A stretch of 64,000 nt of DNA from Bacillus taeanensis (GCF_003318295.1 NZ_QOCW01000006.1:62001-126000), one strand, 5' to 3'; counted from the first letter of the stretch, positions 41,501 to 50,777 are shown. Notes: generated from the letters alone by a model not told the origin. A program made the numbers and translations.

Positions 41501-42427
41501 TTATTGATGCGCATAATTCACTTTTTCAGCATGTACTTCACTTTTTATTTTAAGTTCTTCAAATTCTTGAATTAATGCAACATACTCTTCATGAGAACCG
41601 ACGCTGTACACCCATTTATTTAACCAATTTTTAAACCCAGTCTCGTCTTTTGTTTCCTTCCCATAGTCATGGAAAAACTCATGATGGCGCTTATAATACC
41701 CCTGCATTGGCGATGGATGACAAAATGCCGGACAGTGAACAACAGATGTGACTTTGAAGTTTGGAGCGAGTACACGGTTGGGATCGCTTTCAATCGTCCT
41801 TTTAGAAACAATTTCATCAGCAAGCAAAATAACCTTTTTACTTGCGAGCGCCGCATCTTGGGAGACACCGATATTTCCCCAAAGATGAGCCCCTCCTGTT
41901 TCGTCTGCACGCTGTACGCCTAGAATTGCAACATTTGGATTTAAAGCCGGGACATAGACAAGTGTTTCTTCCCCAATCGGTGATTTTCCAACTTGTAATT
42001 TCGGATTACTTTTTAAAATATCTGTCCCGAGTAATGACTTTGTCGGTAAAAACGGTACCCCCATTGCACCTGCTAATAACGATAGTCCAAATGTAAAATT
42101 GCTGTGATCTTCTATTTCAATTTTGTGAGGAATTCCTTTTTCAACAGCCCGGCGATAATTATAGCCAAGCCCTGCACTGACGTTGCCTGTCCATGCCGTA
42201 ACCACTTTTTGAACAGCACCGGCGCCAATCATCATATCTAGTAAAATATCGGAAATAGGCGCTAATAATGTAAGATTTTTCTTTTCCTGACGCAATATTT
42301 CGTACGCTCCGGCAAAAGGAATAATCGGCTCAAGACAGGCTCCCATTAAAACGGAATCACCATCCTGTACATGCTCAGAAATGGCTTCACTTAATGTTTG
42401 CAATTTTGTACTCATAACTGACCACAT
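41501..42427 (-). CDS. Class I CoA-transferase-like alpha subunit
   Basis: 308 residues (an ATG four codons in is an alternative start). GctA-like features: DGDSVLMGACLEPIIPFAGA, IEIEDHSNFTFGLSLLAGAMGVPFLP, SLLGTDIL and PNVAILGVQRADETGG. It pairs with the beta-like subunit encoded 22 bases downstream. With a standard partner it would move CoA between dicarboxylates; with the Asp-bearing beta subunit here it may support hydrolysis. First gene of a transferase-thioesterase operon. Confidence 0.82.
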   Translation of the reverse strand: MWSVMSTKLQTLSEAISEHVQDGDSVLMGACLEPIIPFAGAYEILRQEKKNLTLLAPISDILLDMMIGAGAVQKVVTAWTGNVSAGLGYNYRRAVEKGIPHKIEIEDHSNFTFGLSLLAGAMGVPFLPTKSLLGTDILKSNPKLQVGKSPIGEETLVYVPALNPNVAILGVQRADETGGAHLWGNIGVSQDAALASKKVILLADEIVSKRTIESDPNRVLAPNFKVTSVVHCPAFCHPSPMQGYYKRHHEFFHDYGKETKDETGFKNWLNKWVYSVGSHEEYVALIQEFEELKIKSEVHAEKVNYAHQ

Positions 42428-42452
42428 CCATTTTCCTCTATATTTCTAATAT

Positions 42453-42480
42453 AAATGGTTTCTATTCGATCGTTATAAAA
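42453..42480 (-). promoter_or_regulatory. Operator-like repeat before the CoA-transferase-like operon (weaker match)
   Basis: On the minus strand ACGATCGAATAGAAACCAT, a looser copy of the island's element, 26-53 bases upstream of the alpha-subunit start. Confidence 0.45.
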
Positions 42481-42531
42481 GCGTTCTGTTTATTTCGCAG
42501 TGAAATTACACTAATTCCCTGTCCTTTAAAG

Positions 42532-42577
42532 TGGGAAAGAGCAATACCGATTGTTTCTTTTCATCGATATTGCTTTC
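42532..42577 (-). terminator. Terminator-like hairpin after the second crotonase gene
   Basis: GTGGGAAAGAGCAATACCGAT and its near complement form a long stem (one mismatch) with an internal loop. A short T-containing tract follows on the minus strand. It overlaps the leader of the CoA-transferase-like operon. Confidence 0.6.
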
Positions 42578-42592
42578 CCATTTTTCATGCTA

Positions 42593-43390
42593 TTATTGAC
42601 CTTTCCACTCTGCAGGACGTTTTTCAATGAAAGAGCTTAATCCTTCTTTTGCATCTTGTGAGCGGAATAATAGATTTTGCAGTTCACCTTCATAACGGAT
42701 GGCCACGTTTAACGGCATTTCTTTTCCATTCATGATTGAAAGCTTAATGTTAGAAGCAGCGTATGCAGCGCTGTTTGCAACTTTTCTTGCATATTCACGC
42801 GTTTTTTCCAATGTTTCTTCTTGAGGGAATACGCGATCAACTAAGCCGATTTCTAATGCTTCCTGCGGTGAAATCGTATCACCTGTAATATTTAAGTCTA
42901 GAGCTTTTGAGTGACCAACTTGACGCGCTAAACGCTGTGTACCACCTGTTCCGGCAAGAACACCTAAGCTGATTTCCGGAAGACCAATTTTTCCAGCTTG
43001 ATCACCCATGAAGCGAAGATCACATCCAAGCGCCATTTCAAGACCGCCGCCAACTGTATGTCCTTCAAGGCATGCAATCCAAATTTGCGGTGAACGGGCA
43101 ATTTTATCAAGTGTTTCATTACAGAAAAGACAGAATTGCGTTTTAAAGCGCGGCTCTGCAGCTTTTAAGAAATTAATATCAGCACCTGCAGAAAAGAACT
43201 TCGGCATATCGCTCATTAGAATAACTACTTTAATCTCATTATCAAAGCGAATATCATCAATTGCAGCATTTAATTCTTTATAAAACTCCAAGCTGTAAGA
43301 ATTTGTTTTGTTAACGTGTAAATGAACTTCTGCTACTCCGTTTTCTTTTACTACTGTAAGCGTTTTTGTTTTTTCAGTTGTTGTTGTCAT
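42593..43390 (-). CDS. Crotonase-family enzyme, copy 2
   Basis: 265 residues, differing from copy 1 (23832-24629) at five positions only (Ser2Thr, Leu13Val, one Asp/Glu, one Ala/Val, one Thr/Ser near the end). Both catalytic Glu segments (GGGLEMALGCDLRF, LPEISLGVLAGTGG) are kept. The genes differ more at silent sites, so both are under selection or are kept alike by gene conversion. This copy has its own promoter with the island's operator element and stands alone between a hairpin and the ferredoxin terminator. Confidence 0.82.
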   Translation of the reverse strand: MTTTTEKTKTLTVVKENGVAEVHLHVNKTNSYSLEFYKELNAAIDDIRFDNEIKVVILMSDMPKFFSAGADINFLKAAEPRFKTQFCLFCNETLDKIARSPQIWIACLEGHTVGGGLEMALGCDLRFMGDQAGKIGLPEISLGVLAGTGGTQRLARQVGHSKALDLNITGDTISPQEALEIGLVDRVFPQEETLEKTREYARKVANSAAYAASNIKLSIMNGKEMPLNVAIRYEGELQNLLFRSQDAKEGLSSFIEKRPAEWKGQ

Positions 43391-43413
43391 TTGTAAATCC
43401 CTCCTGAATTTTT

Positions 43414-43476
43414 TATTATGGTTTTTTTACTTACGTTTATAATACATAATATAAATAACATCTCTTCTTTTTACAA
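43414..43476 (-). promoter_or_regulatory. Promoter and operator-like repeat of crotonase copy 2
   Basis: On the minus strand TTGTAA (43471-43476), 17 bases, TATATT (43448-43453), then the repeat (ACGTAAGTAAAAAAACCATAA, 43414-43442) just after the -10 box. The layout is the same as at the oxygenase operon and the ferredoxin reductase gene. Confidence 0.68.
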
Positions 43477-43583
43477 ATCTCATTTTCCGTCAATTTACCG
43501 ATTTTATTATGAAAATGCTTTCATTTACTCTTTTTTCCTTTAAATACCTCATTTATTTGTTTTTTATGATTTTTCAGAAAATA

Positions 43584-43622
43584 AAAAGCAGCTAAAACGC
43601 ATATACACGTTTAACTGCTTTT
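43584..43622 (-). terminator. Terminator of the ferredoxin gene
   Basis: AAAAGCAGCTAAAACG pairs with CGTTTAACTGCTTTT (with a bulge), followed on the minus strand by TTTTTATTTT. Confidence 0.75.
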
Positions 43623-43635
43623 CCAATCTAAACAT

Positions 43636-43905
<270 letters not shown>

Positions 43906-43930
43906 TTAAAGATTAAACTAAATTCATAGA

Positions 43931-44968
43931 TTAAGTCGGAATTTTTTCCCCGCTTTTTTCTTTTGAACCCATAATACTTGTACTGTGAAGCGGCTGCACT
44001 TTCGCATTCGGATTAATATAAGCTTTCGCATTATTAACAGCAGTCGGTGCTTCTCCAAACCCCGCCGCAATTAATTTTACTTTTCCAGGATATGTTGAAA
44101 TATCACCTGCCGCATAAATACCCGGAATGCTTGTTTCCATTTTTGAATTCACAACAATTGAATTTTTCTCCAACTCCAATCCCCACTCTTTAATAGGACC
44201 TACTGAAGAAACAAAACCATAATTAACAATAAGCTCATCAATTTCAAGCGTTTCTTCCCTGTCCGCTTTCTCTTCTGCAATTACAATTGAGTTAATGTTT
44301 ACCCCATCACCAATAACCTCTGTTATATTGAACGGCGTTTTAATTCGCACACTCGAATTTATAAGCTGTTCCACACTATGTTCGTGTGCTCTAAATTTAT
44401 TGCGTCGATGAATAAGCGTCACTTCTTCTGCAATTGGCTCAAGCATTAATGCCCAGTCAATAGCCGAATCACCGCCGCCGCAAATCGCTACCTTTTTTCC
44501 TATAAAACCGCTCATATCATTTACAAAATAATGAAGGTTTTGATTTTCATATTGTTCTGCTTTGTTAAGATTGAGACGACGCAGCTCAAATGCTCCCGCT
44601 CCTGCTGTAATAATGATTGTTTTTGTATAATGCTTTTCACCCGTATTGCTTGTGAGTTCAAAAACATCATCCTTTTTGTCAACCGTTACAACAGACTGCT
44701 CTAAAACAATTGTTGGATCAAATTGAAATGCCTGCTCTTTCAAATTATCTACTAACTCCTGCGCCTTTACTTTTGGAAATCCTGCAATATCATAAATATG
44801 CTTTTCTGGATACAGGGCCGCTAATTGACCTCCTAACTGCGGCATGCTCTCAATAATTTTGACTTTTAACTGGCGCATTCCGCTATAAAACGCTGTAAAT
44901 AATCCGACAGGTCCCCCGCCAATAACGGTTACATCATATAATTTATTTTCTTTTACCACATTTACCAT
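43931..44968 (-). CDS. Ferredoxin-NADP reductase (YumC/thioredoxin-reductase-like type)
   Basis: 345 residues. FAD motif [18 protein letters not shown] near residues 15-32, NADPH motif [16 protein letters not shown] in the middle, [25 protein letters not shown] near the end. No redox-active CxxC pair, which sets it apart from thioredoxin reductase and fits Bacillus ferredoxin-NADP reductases (about 330-350 residues). Its promoter and operator are nearly the same as those of the oxygenase operon, so I infer it feeds electrons through the adjacent ferredoxin to that enzyme. Confidence 0.87.
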   Translation of the reverse strand: MVNVVKENKLYDVTVIGGGPVGLFTAFYSGMRQLKVKIIESMPQLGGQLAALYPEKHIYDIAGFPKVKAQELVDNLKEQAFQFDPTIVLEQSVVTVDKKDDVFELTSNTGEKHYTKTIIITAGAGAFELRRLNLNKAEQYENQNLHYFVNDMSGFIGKKVAICGGGDSAIDWALMLEPIAEEVTLIHRRNKFRAHEHSVEQLINSSVRIKTPFNITEVIGDGVNINSIVIAEEKADREETLEIDELIVNYGFVSSVGPIKEWGLELEKNSIVVNSKMETSIPGIYAAGDISTYPGKVKLIAAGFGEAPTAVNNAKAYINPNAKVQPLHSTSIMGSKEKSGEKIPT

Positions 44969-45048
44969 CTCCTTAAATTTACAATATAGGGTTATAAATA
45001 AACTTCCAATTCTCCTATACAGCCTGATTTTAGTGCATCACACTCCTG

Positions 45049-45112
45049 TTATTACGTTTTTAAAACTACCGCATTTATAATATAATATAAAATAATCTGA
45101 AAATTTAGTCAA
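45049..45112 (-). promoter_or_regulatory. Promoter and operator-like repeat of the ferredoxin reductase-ferredoxin operon
   Basis: On the minus strand TTGACT (45107-45112), 17 bases, TATATT (45084-45089), then ATGCGGTAGTTTTAAAAACG followed by TAATAA (45049-45080). The bases between and after the -35 and -10 boxes closely follow those of the oxygenase promoter at 31440-31468. Confidence 0.72.
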
Positions 45113-45156
45113 GAAAAATCTGGTCAATATTCCCTTTTTAGATACAAAACAAAAAA

Positions 45157-45187
45157 ACACGGATAACAGCTAATGCCGCTCCGTGTT
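45157..45187 (-). terminator. Terminator of the nag operon
   Basis: The stem AACACGGA / TCCGTGTT overlaps the stop codon of the SIS gene and is followed on the minus strand by a run of seven T. Confidence 0.82.
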
Positions 45188-45932
45188 AAAACTTTAATAT
45201 TTCCCCTATTCGCTTTTGATACTGTTCCGTTAATTCCTTGTTATATTCGTCTGCTCCCTCAATATTCCCACTTAAAAGCACCGGTGGCTTTACTCCTTTA
45301 TTCGCCATCATGTTAACTGCCTCAACAATGATACTATTTAAAATAGCAGCACCAATAATCGTGGAACCGGGTCCAAACTTTACAGGGAGTGCTTGATGCT
45401 CCATACATGCATCTCCCTTTTCGACATGATTATGAATTACTAGATCGACAACTTCAGATAAATGTTTTCCTGATTTATGACGTGATGAAACGCTTTCTGC
45501 ATAATGAAGAGAGGTTAAACCAATAACGAAAGCACCTTTTTGTTTTGCAATTTGTGCTGCATCAATTGGGACAGGATTAATACCTGAGTTTGAAATAACA
45601 ATCAGGATATCACCCGGCTCAATCGGCTGTGAGTTCATAAAGTTTTTTGCATAGTCATTTTGCCGTTCTAACTGAGAGGACCGAACTGCATCTTTATGGA
45701 GCATTAACTCTTCTACAAAGATCGGATGAATCGGCACTAAGCCTCCCGCCCGGTAGAAGACCTCTTCTGTAAGCATATGTGAATGGCCGCAGCCAAATAA
45801 ATGAACAATGCCGCCGTTTTCTATACAACGTGCAATTTCCTCAGCAGCTTTTTTTAATGTCTCTTTTTCATGCTGCTGCACGTTTTGAATAAGCAATGTT
45901 ATTTTATTAAGATAATCATTTAACACAAGCAT
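45186..45932 (-). CDS. SIS-domain sugar-phosphate-binding protein (UPF0309-like)
   Basis: 248 residues with one SIS domain. Phosphosugar-binding stretches are GGIVHLFGCGHSHMLTEEVFYRAGG and DILIVISNSGINPVPIDAAQIAKQKGAFVIGLTS. Proteins of this kind (UPF0309) occur beside N-acetylglucosamine or N-acetylmuramate genes. It is the last gene of the nagA-nagB-nagR operon, 16 bases after nagR. It may be an isomerase, an etherase-related enzyme or a sugar-phosphate sensor. It lacks the amidotransferase domain of GlmS. Confidence 0.75.
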   Translation of the reverse strand: MLVLNDYLNKITLLIQNVQQHEKETLKKAAEEIARCIENGGIVHLFGCGHSHMLTEEVFYRAGGLVPIHPIFVEELMLHKDAVRSSQLERQNDYAKNFMNSQPIEPGDILIVISNSGINPVPIDAAQIAKQKGAFVIGLTSLHYAESVSSRHKSGKHLSEVVDLVIHNHVEKGDACMEHQALPVKFGPGSTIIGAAILNSIIVEAVNMMANKGVKPPVLLSGNIEGADEYNKELTEQYQKRIGEILKF

Positions 45933-45948
45933 TTCCTCATTTCAAATG

Positions 45949-46677
45949 TTAAGATTGTCGGTTCATTTCAATTGTAAATTTATAGCGATCCGCTCGATAA
46001 GCTGATTTTACAACTTCTAATGGTACACCATCTTCTAAAAATGTATGACGTTCCATCACAAGAATCGGTGCACCCTTTTCAACCTTTAAATATTTCTCTT
46101 CCATGTCATGCGCAATCGTTGATTCAAGCGATTGAACGGCACGACCAATTTTTAAATTCATTTGTCCCTCAATATATTGATAAAGAGAAGCATTCACAAT
46201 CTCTTCAGTTAATCCTTTCACAAGGTTTGCTGAAATATAGACCGTTTCAAGTGCCATCGGAACATCATCAGCAAGCCGCACACGCTTAATTTCGTATACT
46301 GGAGCATACTTTTTAATACTTAATCGATTTGCAATTTGTTCTGGAGCCGGAATGATCTCAAAACTAATTAACTGACTGCTTGGCTGAAGTCCTCTTGCTT
46401 TCATATCTTCAGTAAAACTTGTCAGGCCAACAAGGTTTTGTTCAAGTTTCTTTTCCGCGACAAATGTTCCTCTTCCTTTTTGCCTAAATAAATAACCTTC
46501 ACTGACTAAATTATTAATGGCCTGCCGCACTGTCATTCTGCTAATTCCAATTTGCTCTGCATATTCTCGTTCAGATGGAAGTGCGTCCCCTGGATGCAAC
46601 TCACCATTGTCTATTTTCTGTTTAATTTGTTCTTCTATTTGATAATAAATAGGAAGAGGTGAGCTTTTATCAATCAT
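45949..46677 (-). CDS. nagR: NagR (YvoA), GntR/HutC-family regulator of N-acetylglucosamine use
   Basis: 242 residues from the ATG at 46677, which has AAAGGAG eight bases upstream; six codons of an upstream extension are less likely. N-terminal winged helix: PLPIYYQIEEQIKQKIDNGEL and ERE...GISRMTVRQAINNLVSEGYL, wing with RQKGRGTFVAEKK. The C-terminal UTRA-type effector domain starts near NLVGLTSFTEDM. Bacillus NagR binds glucosamine-6-phosphate or GlcNAc-6-phosphate and represses nagAB and nagP; two sites fitting its operator lie at 48681-48766. Confidence 0.88.
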   Translation of the reverse strand: MIDKSSPLPIYYQIEEQIKQKIDNGELHPGDALPSEREYAEQIGISRMTVRQAINNLVSEGYLFRQKGRGTFVAEKKLEQNLVGLTSFTEDMKARGLQPSSQLISFEIIPAPEQIANRLSIKKYAPVYEIKRVRLADDVPMALETVYISANLVKGLTEEIVNASLYQYIEGQMNLKIGRAVQSLESTIAHDMEEKYLKVEKGAPILVMERHTFLEDGVPLEVVKSAYRADRYKFTIEMNRQS

Positions 46678-46691
46678 TTCTTTTTCTCCTT

Positions 46692-47429
46692 TCAAGGAGT
46701 TATCAACACGCGAGATAACGCCTTTTGATCTGCTATTATTGTAACACGAGGATGTTTTTGCAGAATCGATGCTGGAAACTCTTCCGTGACTTCTCCATGC
46801 ATTAATTTTCCCATCGCCTCTTGCTTTGCTTCACCTGATACAAGTAAAAGAATTTCTTTACTTTTCATAATTGAAGCAATCCCCATTGTAATCGCATGTG
46901 TTGGTACATCATCAATTGTATCAAAGTAACGCGCGTTGGCCTCTCGAGTAGATTCTGCTAATTTTACGACATGAGTATTTGATTTAAAAGACGTTCCAGG
47001 CTCATTAAACCCGATATGCCCGTTTTGTCCAATTCCCAACACTTGAAGGTCAATGCCGCCGTTTTCCGCAATCATTTTATCATATTCAGAACACTCTTTT
47101 TCTAGATGTTCTGAGATGCCTTTTGGAAGATGTGTATTGGACTTTAAAATATCGATATGCTTAAATAAGGATTCATTCATGTAATAATGATAACTATTCG
47201 GATCCTCTTCGCTAAGTCCTGCATATTCATCCAAGTTAAATGTTGTCACATTCTTATAGCTTATACCGTTTTTTTGATGGTCTTCAATCATTTTTTCATA
47301 TAAGCCTTTTGGCGTTCCTCCTGTTGCTAAGCCAAAGTTAATTTTTTCTGATCCTTTTACTTTTCCGATTAAAATCTCAGCTGCCTTTTGACTCATTTCA
47401 TTATAATCACGTACTTTAATCAATTCCAT
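46692..47429 (-). CDS. nagB: Glucosamine-6-phosphate deaminase
   Basis: 245 residues, Bacillus NagB length. Motifs: LATGGTPKGLYEKM (phosphate loop), TFNLDEYAGL (catalytic Asp), GIGQNGHIGFNEPG (catalytic His/Glu). It turns glucosamine-6-phosphate into fructose-6-phosphate and ammonia. The start codon shares one base with the nagA stop (TAATG), so the two are translationally coupled. Confidence 0.93.
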   Translation of the reverse strand: MELIKVRDYNEMSQKAAEILIGKVKGSEKINFGLATGGTPKGLYEKMIEDHQKNGISYKNVTTFNLDEYAGLSEEDPNSYHYYMNESLFKHIDILKSNTHLPKGISEHLEKECSEYDKMIAENGGIDLQVLGIGQNGHIGFNEPGTSFKSNTHVVKLAESTREANARYFDTIDDVPTHAITMGIASIMKSKEILLLVSGEAKQEAMGKLMHGEVTEEFPASILQKHPRVTIIADQKALSRVLITP

Positions 47430-48613
47430 TATAATTCCTCCCTTTTATATGCAAGCTCGCCGCGGCAAAATGTCATCACAACATTGAAATCTTTATCTAA
47501 CACAACAAGATCTGCGTCTTTTCCTTCTTTAATGCTTCCTTTACGATCAAATACATGTAACTGCTTTGCTGGATTAACAGCTGTCATTTTAATGATACTT
47601 TCCAATGAACAGCTCGTATAATGTAAGACATTTTTACAAGCATCATTCATTTTTAATATACTTCCCGCTAATGTTCCGTTACTAAGTGTCGCTTGCTGCT
47701 CATCAACATGCACTTCTTGTCCGCCTAAATCATATACCCCGTTTTTTAAGCACTTTGCACGCATCGCATCTGTAATTAAAATCATACGGTCACTCGTTTT
47801 TTGTTTATAAGTTAACTGAATCATTTCCGGACGAACATGGATGCCATCAGCAATTAGTTCTACCATTAATTCATCGCGAAGCAGTGCTGCCCCAGCAACA
47901 CCCGGCTCACGATGATGAAGTCCGCGCATGCCATTAAATAAATGGGTAACATGAGAAGCACCTGCTTTGATCGCTTCATCGACCTCCTCATAAATCGCAT
48001 CTGAATGACCAATTGATGCTGTCACACCTGTTTTCTTTAAATAGCGAATAAGCTCAAGTCCGCCTTTTTCTTCGGGCGCTATTGTTACTAACTTAATGTT
48101 TCCTTCTGATAAATCCTGCCACTTTTTAAATAAAGCAAGAGACGGTTCAATCACATAATCAACAGGCTGTGCGCCAACACGTTTTTTTGAAATAAATGGC
48201 CCTTCTAAATGAACTCCTATAACTTCCGCTTTTCCAGCTGTTTGCTCTTCACTGATAAATTTCCCAACATTTTTTAATGCTTTTTCAATTGCTTCTTCAC
48301 TTTGGGTCATCGTTGTTGCTAAAAAGCTTGTTGTTCCTTCTTTTGGAAGGGCATTTGCAATTGTATGAAGTGCTTCTATTGAGCCATCCATCGTGTCAGC
48401 ACCTGCCGCGCCGTGAATGTGGACATCAATCATGCCGGGAATAACAGCAGTATTCTTTGGAAGTTCAATCACTTGATAGCCTTCTATATCTGACAGTTGT
48501 TGATCATTAGCTCCAATTTCAGCGATCTTTCCGTTCACAACTTTAATATAGCCGTTTTTATACGTATTCTCTTCTGCATACAAGGTCATATTTTTAATAA
48601 TGAATGATTTCAA
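47429..48613 (-). CDS. nagA: N-acetylglucosamine-6-phosphate deacetylase
   Basis: About 394 residues from a TTG at 48613 with AAAGGAG seven bases upstream; upstream in-frame ATGs at 48634-48637 lack a clear ribosome site. Metal-binding motif DVHIHGAAGADTMDG, HLEGPFIS, ASIGHSDAIYEE, HLFNGMRGLHHREPG and ILITDAMRA are those of NagA. It removes acetate from GlcNAc-6-phosphate. First gene of the operon; a NagR site lies 70 bases upstream. Confidence 0.92.
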   Translation of the reverse strand: MKSFIIKNMTLYAEENTYKNGYIKVVNGKIAEIGANDQQLSDIEGYQVIELPKNTAVIPGMIDVHIHGAAGADTMDGSIEALHTIANALPKEGTTSFLATTMTQSEEAIEKALKNVGKFISEEQTAGKAEVIGVHLEGPFISKKRVGAQPVDYVIEPSLALFKKWQDLSEGNIKLVTIAPEEKGGLELIRYLKKTGVTASIGHSDAIYEEVDEAIKAGASHVTHLFNGMRGLHHREPGVAGAALLRDELMVELIADGIHVRPEMIQLTYKQKTSDRMILITDAMRAKCLKNGVYDLGGQEVHVDEQQATLSNGTLAGSILKMNDACKNVLHYTSCSLESIIKMTAVNPAKQLHVFDRKGSIKEGKDADLVVLDKDFNVVMTFCRGELAYKREEL

Positions 48614-48680
48614 AATCTCAACTCCTTTACACATCATCTTTATTTCTCTATTTTCTACTATTAGCTTAACACTTTTTAAT

Positions 48681-48698
48681 ATAGTTGTCTATACCAAT
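48681..48698 (-). promoter_or_regulatory. NagR operator (dre site) for the nagA operon
   Basis: Read on the minus strand this is ATTGGTATAGACAACTAT, matching the GGT-TAGACC-like operator of NagR/DasR-type regulators. It is the exact mirror copy of the site at 48749-48766. Confidence 0.8.
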
Positions 48699-48748
48699 AT
48701 TGGTTGTATTAAATGAAGAACCCTTTAAATTAGTATTATTAATATTAA

Positions 48749-48766
48749 ATTGGTATAGACAACTAT
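48749..48766 (+). promoter_or_regulatory. NagR operator (dre site) for the PTS permease gene
   Basis: ATTGGTATAGACAACTAT, identical on the opposite strand to 48681-48698; about 70 bases upstream of the PTS gene. One repressor thus controls both divergent units. TATTGTGATA after it may contain the -10 box. Confidence 0.8.
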
Positions 48767-48832
48767 ATTTTATTGTGATAGGATGAATTCACAGAAGGCG
48801 ATTTCAGCATTTCATAAAGGAGATGAATTCAT

Positions 48833-50731
48833 ATGTTAAATTTTTTACAACGAATTGGTAAGGCATTAATGCTTCCAATTGCAGTTTTACCTGCAGCCGC
48901 ATTACTGCTAAGATTAGGTCAGCCAGATTTACTTAATATTGCATTTGTTGCAAAAGCAGGAGACGCTATTTTCGCAAACTTAGCCCTTCTTTTTGCAATT
49001 GGTGTTGCAATCGGATTTGCAGAAGATAATAATGGTGCTGCAGGTCTTGCAGGTGCAATTGGTTATTTTGTATTAACGAATGCTACACAAGCGATTAATG
49101 AAAACATTAATATGGCTGTACTTGGAGGAATTTTATCAGGAGTTATTGCTGGATTACTTTATAACCGCTTTCATAATATAACTCTTCCTGATTGGCTCGG
49201 CTTTTTTAGCGGCAGACGCTTTGTTCCTATTGTAACTGCTGCCATGATGGTTATATTAGCTGGATTATTTGGAGTTGTATGGCCGCCAATCCAAGAAGGA
49301 ATCAATGCAGTTGGTGAATGGATTATTAGTGCTGGTGCAGTTGGTGTTGGTGTATTTGGTTTGTTAAATCGTCTCTTAATTCCAATTGGACTTCATCACG
49401 TCTTAAACAGTCTTGTTTGGTTTGTATTCGGGGAGTATAACGGTGCAACAGGCGACTTAAACCGCTTCTTTGCCGGCGATCCATCAGCTGGTATGTTTAT
49501 GACAGGTTTCTTCCCAATTATGATGTTTGGACTTCCGGCTGCGGCGCTTGCGATGATTGCCACAGCGAAGAAAGAACGCCGCAAAGAAGTTTCCGGACTC
49601 GTGATTGGAATTGCCTTCACATCATTTTTAACCGGTATTACAGAACCGCTTGAGTTTTCATTTATGTTTTTATCACCGCTATTATACGGTGTACATGCTT
49701 TATTAACAGCAAGTTCAATGGTTATTACCTATTTACTAGATATTCACCATGGCTTTGGTTTTTCAGCCGGCGCAATTGACTATATATTAAACTTTGGAAT
49801 TGCTCAAAAACCGTTATACCTCCTTCCAATCGGTTTAATCTATGGAGGCATTTATTTTGCAGTCTTTTATTTCTTAATTAAAGCATTGGATTTAAAAACA
49901 CCTGGTCGTGAAGATGACATTGATGAAGAGAGTGAAGGAAATGAGTTTGTTCCAACAGGCGATAAAAATGAAGTGATGGCTTCTTACTTTATCCAAGATC
50001 TTGGCGGAAAAGATAACCTGACATCTGTCGATAATTGTGCAACACGTCTTCGCTTAACAGTTGCCGATATGAAAAAAGTAAATGAAAGCAGCTTGAAGAA
50101 ACACGGAGCACGCGGTGTCATTAAATTACAAAAAACAGGGTTACAAATCATTGTTGGAACAAATGTTGAGTTTGTCGCAAATGCGATGAAATATCAAATT
50201 AAAAATGGACCAATTAGCTTAGGAAAGGCTGAAAATGAAGCAGCATCAGCTGTATCCGAGTCCACTATTTCAGCAAATAATATGGAATTTATCCTTCCTT
50301 TCTCAGGAAAAGTAATGCCATTAAGCGATGTACCAGATCAAGTTTTTTCAGCGAAAATGATGGGTGACGGATTTGCAATTGAGCCAACAAACGATACTCT
50401 CGTTTCACCTGTAGATGGAGAAATTGTATCCATCTTTCCTACTAAACACGCAATCGGTCTTAAAACACGAGACAATTTAGAAATCCTTATTCACATTGGC
50501 CTTGACACTGTAAAATTAAACGGAAAAGGTTTTACAACACTTGTAAATGAAGGAGATTCTATTAAAAAAGGCCAAGAGTTAATCAAAATTGACCTGAATT
50601 ATTTAAAAGAGCATGCGCCTTCTGTTGTAACACCGGTTATTTTTACAAACTTACAAGACGGACAAGAAGTGCATGTAAAAAAAGTAGGAAACTATCATCA
50701 AGGTGAACAAGATATCATTAAAGTTCAATAA
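48833..50731 (+). CDS. nagP: PTS N-acetylglucosamine-specific permease EIICBA
   Basis: 632 residues with domain order C-B-A. The IIC membrane domain covers about residues 1-350 (start LQRIGKALMLPIAVLPAAALLLRLG, GITEPLEFSFMFL near the end). The IIB domain carries the phosphorylated Cys402 in DNCATRLRL, and the IIA domain His554 in ILIHIGLDTV. It imports and phosphorylates N-acetylglucosamine. In many Bacillus NagP proteins the IIA domain is absent, so the full C-B-A form is notable. AAAGGAG precedes the ATG. Confidence 0.92.
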   Translation: MLNFLQRIGKALMLPIAVLPAAALLLRLGQPDLLNIAFVAKAGDAIFANLALLFAIGVAIGFAEDNNGAAGLAGAIGYFVLTNATQAINENINMAVLGGILSGVIAGLLYNRFHNITLPDWLGFFSGRRFVPIVTAAMMVILAGLFGVVWPPIQEGINAVGEWIISAGAVGVGVFGLLNRLLIPIGLHHVLNSLVWFVFGEYNGATGDLNRFFAGDPSAGMFMTGFFPIMMFGLPAAALAMIATAKKERRKEVSGLVIGIAFTSFLTGITEPLEFSFMFLSPLLYGVHALLTASSMVITYLLDIHHGFGFSAGAIDYILNFGIAQKPLYLLPIGLIYGGIYFAVFYFLIKALDLKTPGREDDIDEESEGNEFVPTGDKNEVMASYFIQDLGGKDNLTSVDNCATRLRLTVADMKKVNESSLKKHGARGVIKLQKTGLQIIVGTNVEFVANAMKYQIKNGPISLGKAENEAASAVSESTISANNMEFILPFSGKVMPLSDVPDQVFSAKMMGDGFAIEPTNDTLVSPVDGEIVSIFPTKHAIGLKTRDNLEILIHIGLDTVKLNGKGFTTLVNEGDSIKKGQELIKIDLNYLKEHAPSVVTPVIFTNLQDGQEVHVKKVGNYHQGEQDIIKVQ

Positions 50732-50735
50732 TATC

Positions 50736-50777
50736 CAAAAGCCAAAACGCCTAACGAATAAGGTGTTTTGGCTTTTG
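50736..50777 (+). terminator. Terminator of the PTS gene
   Basis: CAAAAGCCAAAACGCCT pairs with AGGTGTTTTGGCTTTTG around an 8-base loop, 5 bases past the stop codon. Confidence 0.88.
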
